Assembly (NCBI GenBank): GCA_903912585.1
Contig: CAIWHY010000356.1
Coordinates: forward strand, 1 to 7,583
Direction: 5' to 3'
From: an uncultured Thermoleophilia bacterium
Lineage (GTDB): Bacteria; Actinomycetota; Thermoleophilia; UBA2241
Length of the DNA stretch: 7,583 bases
Shown: positions 1-5,963 of the stretch, piece after piece
Numbering within the stretch: the stretch's first letter is position 1
How the letters are laid out: each line of letters opens with the position of its first letter
Notes under the pieces: model-generated
Told to the model about the DNA's origin: nothing
The model's input: the letters and a program-made list of their open reading frames with translations, nothing else
Database searches by the model: none
Position numbers and translations under genes: made by a program

Positions 1-1018
1 CGGCGCGGAGCTCGCGGCGATGACGCCGGAGGAGTTCGGCGCGGCCGCCGAGCGCAGCACCATCTTCGGCCGCGTCACGCCCGAGCAGAAGCAGGACCTC
101 GTCGAGGCCCTGCGCGCCCGCGGGCGCTACGTGGCGATGATCGGCGACGGCGTCAACGACGTCATCGCCCTCAAGCAGGCCAACGTCGCCGTGGCGATGC
201 AAGGCGGCAGCCAGGCGGCGCGCAGCGTCGGCGACCTCATCCTCATGAAGGACACCTTCCAGCCGCTGCCGTTCGCCTTCCGCGAGGGCCAGCGCATCAT
301 CAACGGGATGAACGACATCCTGCGCATCTTCATGGTGCGCATCTTCTTCAAGGCCATGATGATCGCCATCGTCACGGCGATCGGCGGTTTCCCCTTCGCT
401 CCCCGTCAGTCGGCGCTGCTGTCGTTCGTCGGCGCCACCGTGCCCTCCATCGCCTTCGCCCTTTGGGCGCGGCCGGGCGCGACCCCCAAGGTCGGCCTGT
501 TCAAGCTGCTCGCGCGCTTCGTCCTGCCGACCGCGCTCCTGATGGCCGCCATCGCGACCGGGGTCTACCTCGCCTGGGCGGTGCCGGCACACAACGCCTA
601 CATCGCCGCGCATCCCGGCCACGAGAGAGAACTCGTGGAGCTCTCCTTCCCGCAGGCTCAGACGGCGCTCACGATCTTCGCCTGCTTCGCCGCCATCCTG
701 CTGATCCTGCTCATCGTGCCGCCGACCAAATGGTGGGCCGGCGGTGCGCCGCTGGTGCGCGGCGACTGGCGCATGGTCGCCGTCGTCGGCGCCCTCCTCG
801 CCTTCATGGTCGGCGTGCTCCTGACCCCGCTCGGGCGCACCGCCTTCGAGCTTACGGCGCTGCCGGTCTGGCAGTACGTCGCGCTGTTCGGCCTCGCGGT
901 GCTCTGGAGCGTGCTCTGCCGGCTCGTCTGGCGCAGCGGCATCCTCGACCGCTGGCTGGGGACCGCCGAGGACCCGGGCAACTACTGCGCCAAGGCGGTG
1001 CCGCCGAAGCCGGTCTGA
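1..1018 (+). CDS. Cation-transporting P-type ATPase, C-terminal part (CtpE-like), 5' truncated by window
   Basis: This is the C-terminal third of an ATP-driven membrane cation pump. The frame is open from base 2, before the first ATG at 20, so the gene starts outside the window. Counting from that ATG, residues 19-24 (VTPEQK, with the conserved lysine of the phosphorylation domain) and 42-47 (GDGVND, the Mg-binding hinge motif) mark the end of the HAD-type P-domain. About six hydrophobic segments follow, near residues 103-125, 131-150, 165-189, 213-233, 252-271 and 283-302, matching M5-M10 of P2-type pumps. The variant GDGVNDVIALK and the M6 stretch SFVGATVPSIAFAL recall the CtpE branch (mycobacterial CtpE is linked to calcium uptake) rather than heavy-metal pumps, which lack M7-M10. 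Substrate is therefore inferred: a light divalent cation is possible, not shown. It ends with TGA at 1016-1018, 32 bp from the stop of the convergent gene. Confidence 0.93.
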   Translation, partial: GAELAAMTPEEFGAAAERSTIFGRVTPEQKQDLVEALRARGRYVAMIGDGVNDVIALKQANVAVAMQGGSQAARSVGDLILMKDTFQPLPFAFREGQRIINGMNDILRIFMVRIFFKAMMIAIVTAIGGFPFAPRQSALLSFVGATVPSIAFALWARPGATPKVGLFKLLARFVLPTALLMAAIATGVYLAWAVPAHNAYIAAHPGHERELVELSFPQAQTALTIFACFAAILLILLIVPPTKWWAGGAPLVRGDWRMVAVVGALLAFMVGVLLTPLGRTAFELTALPVWQYVALFGLAVLWSVLCRLVWRSGILDRWLGTAEDPGNYCAKAVPPKPV

Positions 1019-1050
1019 ACCGCCGACGCCTGCGCGCCGCGGCTCAGCGG

Positions 1051-3927
1051 TCAGGCGGCGGCCACGGCGTCGCCGCCGCCGCCCTTGGCGGCGTAGAGCG
1101 CTTCGTCGGCGCGCCGCAGGAGGTCGTCGTAGGACTCGTCGAGCGTCCAGGCGGCGACCCCGGCGCTCACCGTCACGTCGCAACGCACAAGGGCTTCGCT
1201 GGAGCGTACCGCCGTCAGCACGCGCTCGGCGAGTCCGCGCGCGCCGCCCGTGTCGACGCCCGGCAGCAGCACGCTGAACTCGTCGCCGCCGAGCCGCGCC
1301 GGCAGGTCTTCGCTGCGGCACAACGAGGCGAGCAGCCCGGCGAAGCTCCTGAGCACTTCGTCGCCGGCCTCGTGCCCCGAGGTGTCGTTGACCCGCTTGA
1401 GACCGTCGAGGTCGAGGCTCACGAGCGCCAGGGGGCTGCCGTGACGACGCGCCAGCGAGATCGCCTTCTCCAGGGACCCGTAGAAGTGGCGGCGGTTGGC
1501 GAGGCCGGTGAGCGTGTCGGTGGCGGCGACGCGCGTGATGGTGGCGTTGGCGGCTTCGAGCACGGCGGCCTCGGCGACAAGCTCCTCGTTGAGGCGAACC
1601 AGCTCCTCCTCCGCCCGCTTGCGCTCGATGATGCGTCCCAGCCGCTCGGCGAGCGCCTCGAGGAGCTGCCGCTCCTCCTTCAGGAACGGCCCCTCGTCCG
1701 CTTGCGGCATCTCCTCGCGGTAGCCGACCTCGATCCTCCCGACTCCCGCTTCCCTCACCTTGACAGGGGCGGATTGCATCCATGCCGACTCCGCGAAGTC
1801 GTGCGTGCGGAACTCGTGCTCACCGATCACCGTTCGGGCGCCGGCGATCTCCGGGTACTGCCAGCTTCTCGGCAGGATGTCCGTGAGCTCCTGATAGACG
1901 GCGTCCAGGCTCAGGCCTTCCTTCTCGGCTATCTCGGCCAGCCCGTAGAGCCCTTGCAGTTCTTTTGCTCTCTCCTCGAGCCGGTGCTCGACCTGCTTGC
2001 GCAGCAGCGCCGCGCCGATGTGCGTCGCGATGTCTTCCAGCGACTCGATCTCCTCGAGGGTGAAGCGCCCCTTCTGCCGGTCGTCGAGGTGGATGAGGCC
2101 GACGATGGTGTCACCGCTGCGGATGGGCACCAGCGCCATGGAGGCATAGCCTTCGTGCATGCAGCGGTTGCGCGGCCGGTGGCGCGGGTCCTCGTCGGAC
2201 GGCAGGTCCAGCAGGGGGAAGGAATCGTTGGTCCAGAAGCTGCCCCCCGCCGTGAACAGCGGGCCGGCGGGGCCGGTCTTGCCGGAGATGACCAGGCCGC
2301 AGGTGCACTCCAGCCTCACGCGGCCCTCTTTGTCGCGCATCACCGCGCCGGCTGCGTTGCGCTCGAGGAGCGTGTTCTCGGTCAGCAGGAACCCCTCCGC
2401 GAAGCCCTCCTGCGCGAAGTAGGGGAAGTCCTCGCCGTCCTGCAGGCGGATGCCGACGGCGTCGATCCCGCTCTTCGACTTGAGCACGCCGAGCACGCGC
2501 CGCAGCGAAGCCCGCAGGTCTCCCGGCTCGTTGAGGATCTGCAGGACCTCCCGGCCTATCTCCCGATACGACTCGGCCTGCTTGCGCGCCGTGACGTCGC
2601 GCAGGAAGACCATGAAGCGCGCGTCTCTGCCGGGCAGGTACTGGACGCTGACTTCGACGTCGAAGAGCGTGCCGTCCTTGCGCCGGTGCCGCGCCTCGAA
2701 GCGGTCCTCGCCGCGCGCCTTGACCTGCGCGATGCGGGCGGCGGTCTCGGCGACGGTCTCGACGGTCTCCAGATCGCCGATGGCCATGGTCAGGAGCTCC
2801 TCGGCGCTGTAGCCGCTGAGCCGGCAATAGGCTTCGTTGACCTCGAGCAGGCGCCCCTCCATGTCGACCAGCCAGAAACCGTCCATGGTCGTCTCGAGGA
2901 CGGCCCGGTGGAGCGCATCGCTCTCCTGCAGCGCCTGCTCCGCCTCCATGTGCTCGGTGACGTCGTGGACCATGGAGTAGAGCAGCGTCTTGCCCTGCAG
3001 CTCGAGCGGCCCGCTGAACACCGCCACGTCGCGGATGGTGCCGTCGGCGCGCCGGTGCTTGAAGCGGAAGGCCGTGCGCTGCCTGGTGCGCGCCGACTCC
3101 ATCTCCGCGCGGACCTCCGACTGCGACAGCGTGTTGAGCTGTTCGATGCGCATGGCGAGCATCTCTTCACGACTCCAGCCGTACCAGGCGCAGGCGGCGG
3201 GGTTCACCTCGACGATGGCTCCGCTCCGCGGATCGATGAGCAGCATGACGACGACGGCGTCCGCGAACAGGCTGCGGTAGCGCCCCTCGCTCTCACGCAA
3301 CGCCTGCTCGGCCACGACCTTCTCGTGGACGTCGCTGAAGATCAGCTGGATGCGCGGCGGCGCGCCGTTGACGGCGTCCTGCAGGCGCCACTCGAGGCGC
3401 ACCCAGAAGGGCTGGGCACTGGAGGACCGCAGCCGCAGCTCGCAGCTCTGCGGCCACCCGGTCTGGCGCAGCAGCTTGAGGTGCCGGTCGTACACCTCCC
3501 GGTCTGCCGCGAAGACGAATGCGCCGAACGGCCGCCCCATGAGTCTCTGCCTCTCCACGCCCAGCAGGTGCGCGGCCGTGAGGTTGGCGTCGCCGACGAT
3601 GCTCATGTCGCTCAGGGTGAGGTAGCCGACCGGCGCCAGGTCGAAGAGTTCGAAGTACTTCTCGCGCTGCTCATCGAGCTCGAGATGGGCGCGGCGCAGC
3701 TCCTCGTTCTGCATCTCGAGCTCGATCTGGTGCACGCGCAGCTCGTGGAGGAGGGCGGAGATCTCTTCCGGGACGGGCACCGCGGCGGCGGCGGCGGTAG
3801 CAGCAGCGGAGAGCCCGTCGAAGTGATCTTCGGCCTGGCGGCGCAGCTCGTCCGACGTGCGCGGCCCCGTCGGCTCGGCGGCGCCCGGCGCCGACTGCTT
3901 CTTGCGCGAGTGTCGGAAGCCGGCCAT
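1051..3927 (-). CDS. Multi-sensor diguanylate cyclase (PAS-PAS-PAS-GAF-GAF-GGDEF)
   Basis: Predicted cytoplasmic sensor enzyme making cyclic di-GMP from two GTP; no membrane segment or signal peptide is visible. Numbered from the ATG at 3927 (958 aa): an Ala-rich linker (40-49), a helical HELRVHQIE segment (from 61), PAS1 about 90-200 (LAPVGYLTL), PAS2 about 212-327, PAS3 about 335-448 (DGFWLVD, NEAYCRLSGYS), GAF1 about 452-644, a GAF-like domain about 667-769, a coiled coil, then GGDEF about 800-952. The cyclase keeps DTLTGLANRR, the metal site SLDLDG (837-842), RLGGDEF (GGDEF at 880-884) and the inhibitory I-site RSED (871-874), five residues before GGDEF, so activity with product inhibition is expected. 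GAF1 has an insert with Cys541, Cys543 and Cys589. Start is uncertain: the frame stays open to a TTG at 4110, but that 61-residue extension resembles no domain and spans an inverted repeat; neither start has a clear ribosome binding site. No EAL or HD-GYP domain. The ligands are unknown. Confidence 0.93.
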   Translation of the reverse strand: MAGFRHSRKKQSAPGAAEPTGPRTSDELRRQAEDHFDGLSAAATAAAAAVPVPEEISALLHELRVHQIELEMQNEELRRAHLELDEQREKYFELFDLAPVGYLTLSDMSIVGDANLTAAHLLGVERQRLMGRPFGAFVFAADREVYDRHLKLLRQTGWPQSCELRLRSSSAQPFWVRLEWRLQDAVNGAPPRIQLIFSDVHEKVVAEQALRESEGRYRSLFADAVVVMLLIDPRSGAIVEVNPAACAWYGWSREEMLAMRIEQLNTLSQSEVRAEMESARTRQRTAFRFKHRRADGTIRDVAVFSGPLELQGKTLLYSMVHDVTEHMEAEQALQESDALHRAVLETTMDGFWLVDMEGRLLEVNEAYCRLSGYSAEELLTMAIGDLETVETVAETAARIAQVKARGEDRFEARHRRKDGTLFDVEVSVQYLPGRDARFMVFLRDVTARKQAESYREIGREVLQILNEPGDLRASLRRVLGVLKSKSGIDAVGIRLQDGEDFPYFAQEGFAEGFLLTENTLLERNAAGAVMRDKEGRVRLECTCGLVISGKTGPAGPLFTAGGSFWTNDSFPLLDLPSDEDPRHRPRNRCMHEGYASMALVPIRSGDTIVGLIHLDDRQKGRFTLEEIESLEDIATHIGAALLRKQVEHRLEERAKELQGLYGLAEIAEKEGLSLDAVYQELTDILPRSWQYPEIAGARTVIGEHEFRTHDFAESAWMQSAPVKVREAGVGRIEVGYREEMPQADEGPFLKEERQLLEALAERLGRIIERKRAEEELVRLNEELVAEAAVLEAANATITRVAATDTLTGLANRRHFYGSLEKAISLARRHGSPLALVSLDLDGLKRVNDTSGHEAGDEVLRSFAGLLASLCRSEDLPARLGGDEFSVLLPGVDTGGARGLAERVLTAVRSSEALVRCDVTVSAGVAAWTLDESYDDLLRRADEALYAAKGGGGDAVAAA

Positions 3928-3976
3928 CAGCCGGAGGGCGCGCTGCCGATAGCCGCGAGCTTCTGCGTCTTGGGCA

Positions 3977-4015
3977 GCGCACTGGGCGTCAAAGGGAGTC
4001 TGGCGCCCAGAGCGC
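3977..4015. repeat. Imperfect inverted repeat upstream of the diguanylate cyclase
   Basis: The arms GCGCACTGGGCG (3977-3988) and CGCCCAGAGCGC (4004-4015) pair over 12 positions with one A-A mismatch and enclose 15 bases. It lies 50 bp upstream of the preferred ATG of the cyclase, in a 276-bp stretch (3928-4203) where I see no convincing gene, promoter or tRNA. It could be a leader-RNA hairpin or a protein-binding site. If the cyclase really starts at the TTG at 4110, the repeat would be coding and may be incidental. There is no T-run on either side, so a classical terminator is not supported. Confidence 0.4.
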
Positions 4016-4203
4016 ACTGACGGGTCCGCGTTCGTGGTTCGCTCACGTCCTGCCCGCTCTCTCGGCGCTGTGTCGCCGGCCGCGACGGTCACTACTGCCA
4101 ACGTCCTCAAGGTGAGGGCGGAGTCACGCTACGTGTTCAGATTGCCCGTCGGACCCGCACGACAATCCTCGGCCGGCCGTTTCTCGGGTCGATCCGGGCG
4201 CGC

Positions 4204-4620
4204 CTAGCCGGGTTGCTCCAGCTCCCGCAGGCGAAGCGCCGCCTGCGCTTCGGTGAGGCCCGACAGCTCCGGCTGGGTCAGGCCGGCCGCGAGCAGTCGC
4301 TCGGCGAGAGCGAAGGGCAGCGCGTCGCCCCGCGGCCGCGAGCGCTGGAGGCCCCGCCTCTGCGGAGGATCGCCCTTGTCGACCGCCCTCCAGAACTCGG
4401 CCGCCGTCACCTGCAACTGAGCCTTGAGGATGCGCGCGAACAGCGGCGCTCCGTACGCGTCGCGCCCCTTCGAGATCGCCGTGTGCAGCGTGCGCCCGTC
4501 GGGCAGGCGCTTGGTCCACACCTCGTGCTTGGATACGCGGCGACCCGGAGCGTCTGCGACGCGCTCCCAGCTGTCGACGACGCAGAAGCGCCGCAGATCG
4601 CGAGGCCGGGCGGTCCTCAC
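4204..4620 (-). CDS. Putative HicA-like toxin of a type II toxin-antitoxin pair
   Basis: A 138-aa protein starting with GTG at 4618-4620 that overlaps the stop of the upstream gene as GTGA. Family assignment is from pattern recognition: residues 31-78 follow the HicA (YcfA) layout, with KHEVW, then LPDGRTLHTAIS (His46 the candidate catalytic residue), then FARILKAQLQVTAAEFW, like the HicA ending ILKQAGLSxEEF. HicA toxins are small dsRBD-fold mRNA interferases, usually 60-80 aa. Here there is an N-terminal RPRDLRRFC segment and a C-terminal extension (99-138) with a helical LTxxELSGLTxxQA pattern. Similar proteins in GC-rich bacteria are, as I recall, annotated as cytotoxic translational repressors. 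The overlap implies translational coupling to the antitoxin. The frame stays open upstream to 4974, but that part only shadows the antitoxin. RNase activity is inferred; a RelE-like fold is an alternative. Confidence 0.72.
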   Translation of the reverse strand: MRTARPRDLRRFCVVDSWERVADAPGRRVSKHEVWTKRLPDGRTLHTAISKGRDAYGAPLFARILKAQLQVTAAEFWRAVDKGDPPQRRGLQRSRPRGDALPFALAERLLAAGLTQPELSGLTEAQAALRLRELEQPG

Positions 4621-5045
4621 CGCTGCGGATCGCCGGGGGACGGGCCAAACAGCACCTCGGCCACGCGCGCCTGATCGCGGGCGAGCTGCACGCGCCGCAC
4701 GTGGCCGCCCTTGAGGCGCTGGTTGGGCGCTGAGCTCAGCCGGGCCTCCCACGCGCCCACGAAGTCGAGCGCCGCCTCGACGAGGTCGTCCTTGGCGGCG
4801 CCAAGCGTGCTTCCTTGTCCGTAGACCTCCAGCTCGGGCAGCCAGATCTCCACGCCGGTCGGCTCGACGAACACCTCCGGCGCGAACGGGAAGGCCACGG
4901 CCAGCAGGTCCGCGATCTCGTCGGCGCCCGCGATCACGACCTCGTCCCGGGCGCGCCTGCCGACCAGCTGCCACTCACCGCGGCTCGCCCGCTCCACCAG
5001 CGTCGAGAAGTCCTTGCGCGCCTCGCTCATCAGCCACCTGACCAT
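4617..5045 (-). CDS. Putative antitoxin, Phd-like N-terminus with HicB-like middle
   Basis: A 142-aa acidic-centred protein, first gene of the two-gene cassette. Residues 9-50 (ARKDFSTLVERASRGEW, then GRRARDEVVIAGADEIADLL) follow the Phd/YefM antitoxin layout, which in that family dimerises and binds operator DNA. Residues 58-100 (VEIWLPELEVYGQGSTLGAAKDDLVEAALDF) read like the partial RNase H fold of HicB antitoxins: strand, strand, then a helix after a TLxxAxxD turn. The tail (101-142) is basic to mixed and could contact the toxin. The ATG at 5043-5045 is supported by GGAGG five bases upstream; a second Met at residue 6 is less well placed. The stop TGA overlaps the toxin start. The likely role is to neutralise the downstream product and repress the operon from the palindrome at 5083-5102. 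The role is inferred from size, order, overlap and domain look, not from a proven match. Confidence 0.72.
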   Translation of the reverse strand: MVRWLMSEARKDFSTLVERASRGEWQLVGRRARDEVVIAGADEIADLLAVAFPFAPEVFVEPTGVEIWLPELEVYGQGSTLGAAKDDLVEAALDFVGAWEARLSSAPNQRLKGGHVRRVQLARDQARVAEVLFGPSPGDPQR

Positions 5046-5050
5046 CGCAG

Positions 5051-5055
5051 CCTCC
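5051..5055 (-). promoter_or_regulatory. Ribosome binding site of the antitoxin gene
   Basis: The minus strand reads GGAGG, then five bases (CTGCG), then ATG. It is the clearest Shine-Dalgarno on this strand of the window and fixes the antitoxin start. The overlapping toxin GTG has no comparable site and probably depends on coupling. Confidence 0.75.
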
Positions 5056-5080
5056 GGTACGGTCGAGTGTACCCGTTTCC

Positions 5081-5102
5081 ATTACAAGAGTTACCTCTTG
5101 TA
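5081..5102 (-). promoter_or_regulatory. Promoter -10 with overlapping operator palindrome for the toxin-antitoxin operon
   Basis: On the minus strand TGTAAT (complement of 5081-5086) matches the -10 consensus at 5 of 6 positions and would start transcription about 30 bases before the antitoxin ATG. No good -35 is seen at 16-18 bases. A perfect palindrome with arms TACAAGAG and CTCTTGTA around TTAC occupies 5083-5102 and covers this -10. A further inverted pair, GTGTAC (5067-5072) and GTACAC (5109-5114), flanks it. The patch is conspicuously AT-rich for this window. Repressor binding here would block RNA polymerase, the usual autoregulation of such operons; that the antitoxin is the repressor is inference. 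Confidence 0.65.
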
Positions 5103-5176
5103 CTGATTGTACACCGAGTGACGTTGTGGGCCGCTCACCCCGCGCCGGGGACCGCTCCGCCGCGCCGGCGCCGCCG

Positions 5177-5854
5177 TCAGGCCAGGCCGGCCGACGGGCA
5201 GAAGCCGGCCAGCGGACACTCGCCGCAGGCAGGCCGGCGCGCGTGGCAGACGCGCCGCCCATGACGCACCAGGTCCACATGGGCGGCGTAGACCTGCGCG
5301 GGATCGTCGGCACCTGCCAGCTCCGTGAGCAGCGGGTGCGCCTGGTCGGCGGTCGTCTTCGCGTCGATGATCCCGAGGCGACGCGCCAGGCGGAGCACGT
5401 GCGTGTCCACCGGCATCATCGGCCGCCCCAGCGAGAAGAGCAGCACGCAGGCGGCCGTCTTGGGGCCGACGCCCGGCAGGCGCACGAGGTAGTCCTGCGC
5501 CTCGGCGTCGGTCATCTCGCCGAGCACGCCGAGGTCCGGGGCGCCGCCGGGCGCGCTGATCGCCGCGAGGATGCGCTTGATGCGCGGCGCCTTGGTGTGC
5601 GCCAGGCCGCCGAGGGCGATGGTCTCCTCGATCTCCTCGGCCGAGGCGTCGCGGGCCGCGCTCCAGTCCGGGAACCGGGCCTTGAGCGCGGCGAAGGTGC
5701 GTTCGGTGTTGACGTCGGCGGTGTTCTGCGAGAGCACCGTGAACACGAGTTCGTCCACCGGCGGGTAGCGCGGCGAGAGCGCCGGCCGGCCGTAGGCGTC
5801 GTCGAGCGCCGCGACGGCGCGGCGGAGCTGCCTGCGGGGCGAGCGCACGGTCAT
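5177..5854 (-). CDS. nth: Endonuclease III family DNA glycosylase (HhH-GPD, 4Fe-4S)
   Basis: Base-excision repair enzyme that removes oxidised pyrimidines and nicks the abasic site. Numbered from the ATG at 5854 (225 aa; E. coli Nth has 211): LSQNTAD (41-47) in the substrate-pocket region, the helix-hairpin-helix LPGVGPKTA (126-134) with catalytic Lys132, VDTH (149-152) with catalytic Asp150, and the iron-sulfur loop Cys203-x6-Cys210-x2-Cys213-x5-Cys219. All catalytic and cluster residues are present. Lys132 argues for a bifunctional glycosylase/lyase rather than MutY, which lacks it. Start choice: the ATG at 5854 has GAGG about eight bases upstream. Earlier GTG (5899) and ATG (5896) codons would add a HEAPHEAPP leader made by an imperfect 12-bp tandem repeat and have poorer ribosome sites. 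It is transcribed away from the small gene at 5964 and towards the toxin-antitoxin promoter. No clear terminator follows it. Confidence 0.95.
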   Translation of the reverse strand: MTVRSPRRQLRRAVAALDDAYGRPALSPRYPPVDELVFTVLSQNTADVNTERTFAALKARFPDWSAARDASAEEIEETIALGGLAHTKAPRIKRILAAISAPGGAPDLGVLGEMTDAEAQDYLVRLPGVGPKTAACVLLFSLGRPMMPVDTHVLRLARRLGIIDAKTTADQAHPLLTELAGADDPAQVYAAHVDLVRHGRRVCHARRPACGECPLAGFCPSAGLA

Positions 5855-5917
5855 GGGCGGAGCCTCATGCGGGGCTTCATGCGCCGACCCTATCATCACG
5901 GTTCCGCCGTCTCACGT

Positions 5918-5935
5918 ACCGGGAACCATCCCGGT
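5918..5935. promoter_or_regulatory. Perfect palindrome in the divergent spacer between endonuclease III and the small orphan gene
   Basis: Arms ACCGGGA and TCCCGGT surround ACCA. It lies 64 bp from the endonuclease start and 28 bp before the ATG of the rightward gene, ahead of that gene's ribosome site. A plus-strand TATCAT at 5891-5896 (5 of 6 to the -10 consensus, but no good -35) could place the palindrome in the 5' leader as a small hairpin. Otherwise it is the size and symmetry of a repressor operator. No factor can be named. Confidence 0.45.
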
Positions 5936-5949
5936 GGAGACTGTGCGCG

Positions 5950-5959
5950 AGGGGGTGAT
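5950..5959 (+). promoter_or_regulatory. Extended Shine-Dalgarno of the 104-aa gene
   Basis: AGGGGGTGAT matches 9 of 10 bases of AGGAGGTGAT, the full complement of the 16S rRNA 3' end, with the core eight bases before ATG at 5964. It decides the start: the frame is open back to 5853, but that upstream part overlaps the endonuclease start and has no such site. It predicts efficient translation of the small gene. Confidence 0.85.
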
Positions 5960-5963
5960 AGCC

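Noticed and set aside
1020..1060. Bidirectional terminator between the convergent ATPase and cyclase genes.
   Set aside because: Only CGCCTG (1027-1032) and CAGGCG (1052-1057) pair cleanly, with a 19-base loop and no T-run; the second arm lies over the cyclase stop codon.
3779..3815. GCG/GCA triplet run that could be a microsatellite.
   Set aside because: It encodes an Ala-rich linker in the diguanylate cyclase and is simply coding low complexity.
463..4020. An 1185-codon open frame on the plus strand, running through the ATPase end and antisense to the whole diguanylate cyclase.
   Set aside because: It lies opposite a gene with many recognisable domains; its product is low-complexity, rich in Ala, Arg, Leu and Val with no motif. 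Strong third-position GC bias keeps antisense frames open.
4124..4648. A 174-codon minus-strand frame over the toxin.
   Set aside because: Arg/Ala-rich shadow in another frame; the toxin frame has the HicA-like pattern.
4621..4974. N-terminal extension of the toxin frame giving a 256-aa protein.
   Set aside because: The extra 118 residues are an Arg/Gly-rich shadow of the antitoxin; the GTG overlapping the antitoxin stop is the sensible start.
5138..5150. Small hairpin CCCCG-CGC-CGGGG downstream of endonuclease III as a terminator.
   Set aside because: Only five base pairs, no T-run, and such stems are common by chance at this GC content.
5855..5883. Imperfect 12-bp tandem repeat encoding HEAPHEAP as an N-terminal part of endonuclease III.
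   Set aside because: The ATG at 5854 is better placed for a ribosome site and for family length, so the repeat is probably untranslated and has only two copies.
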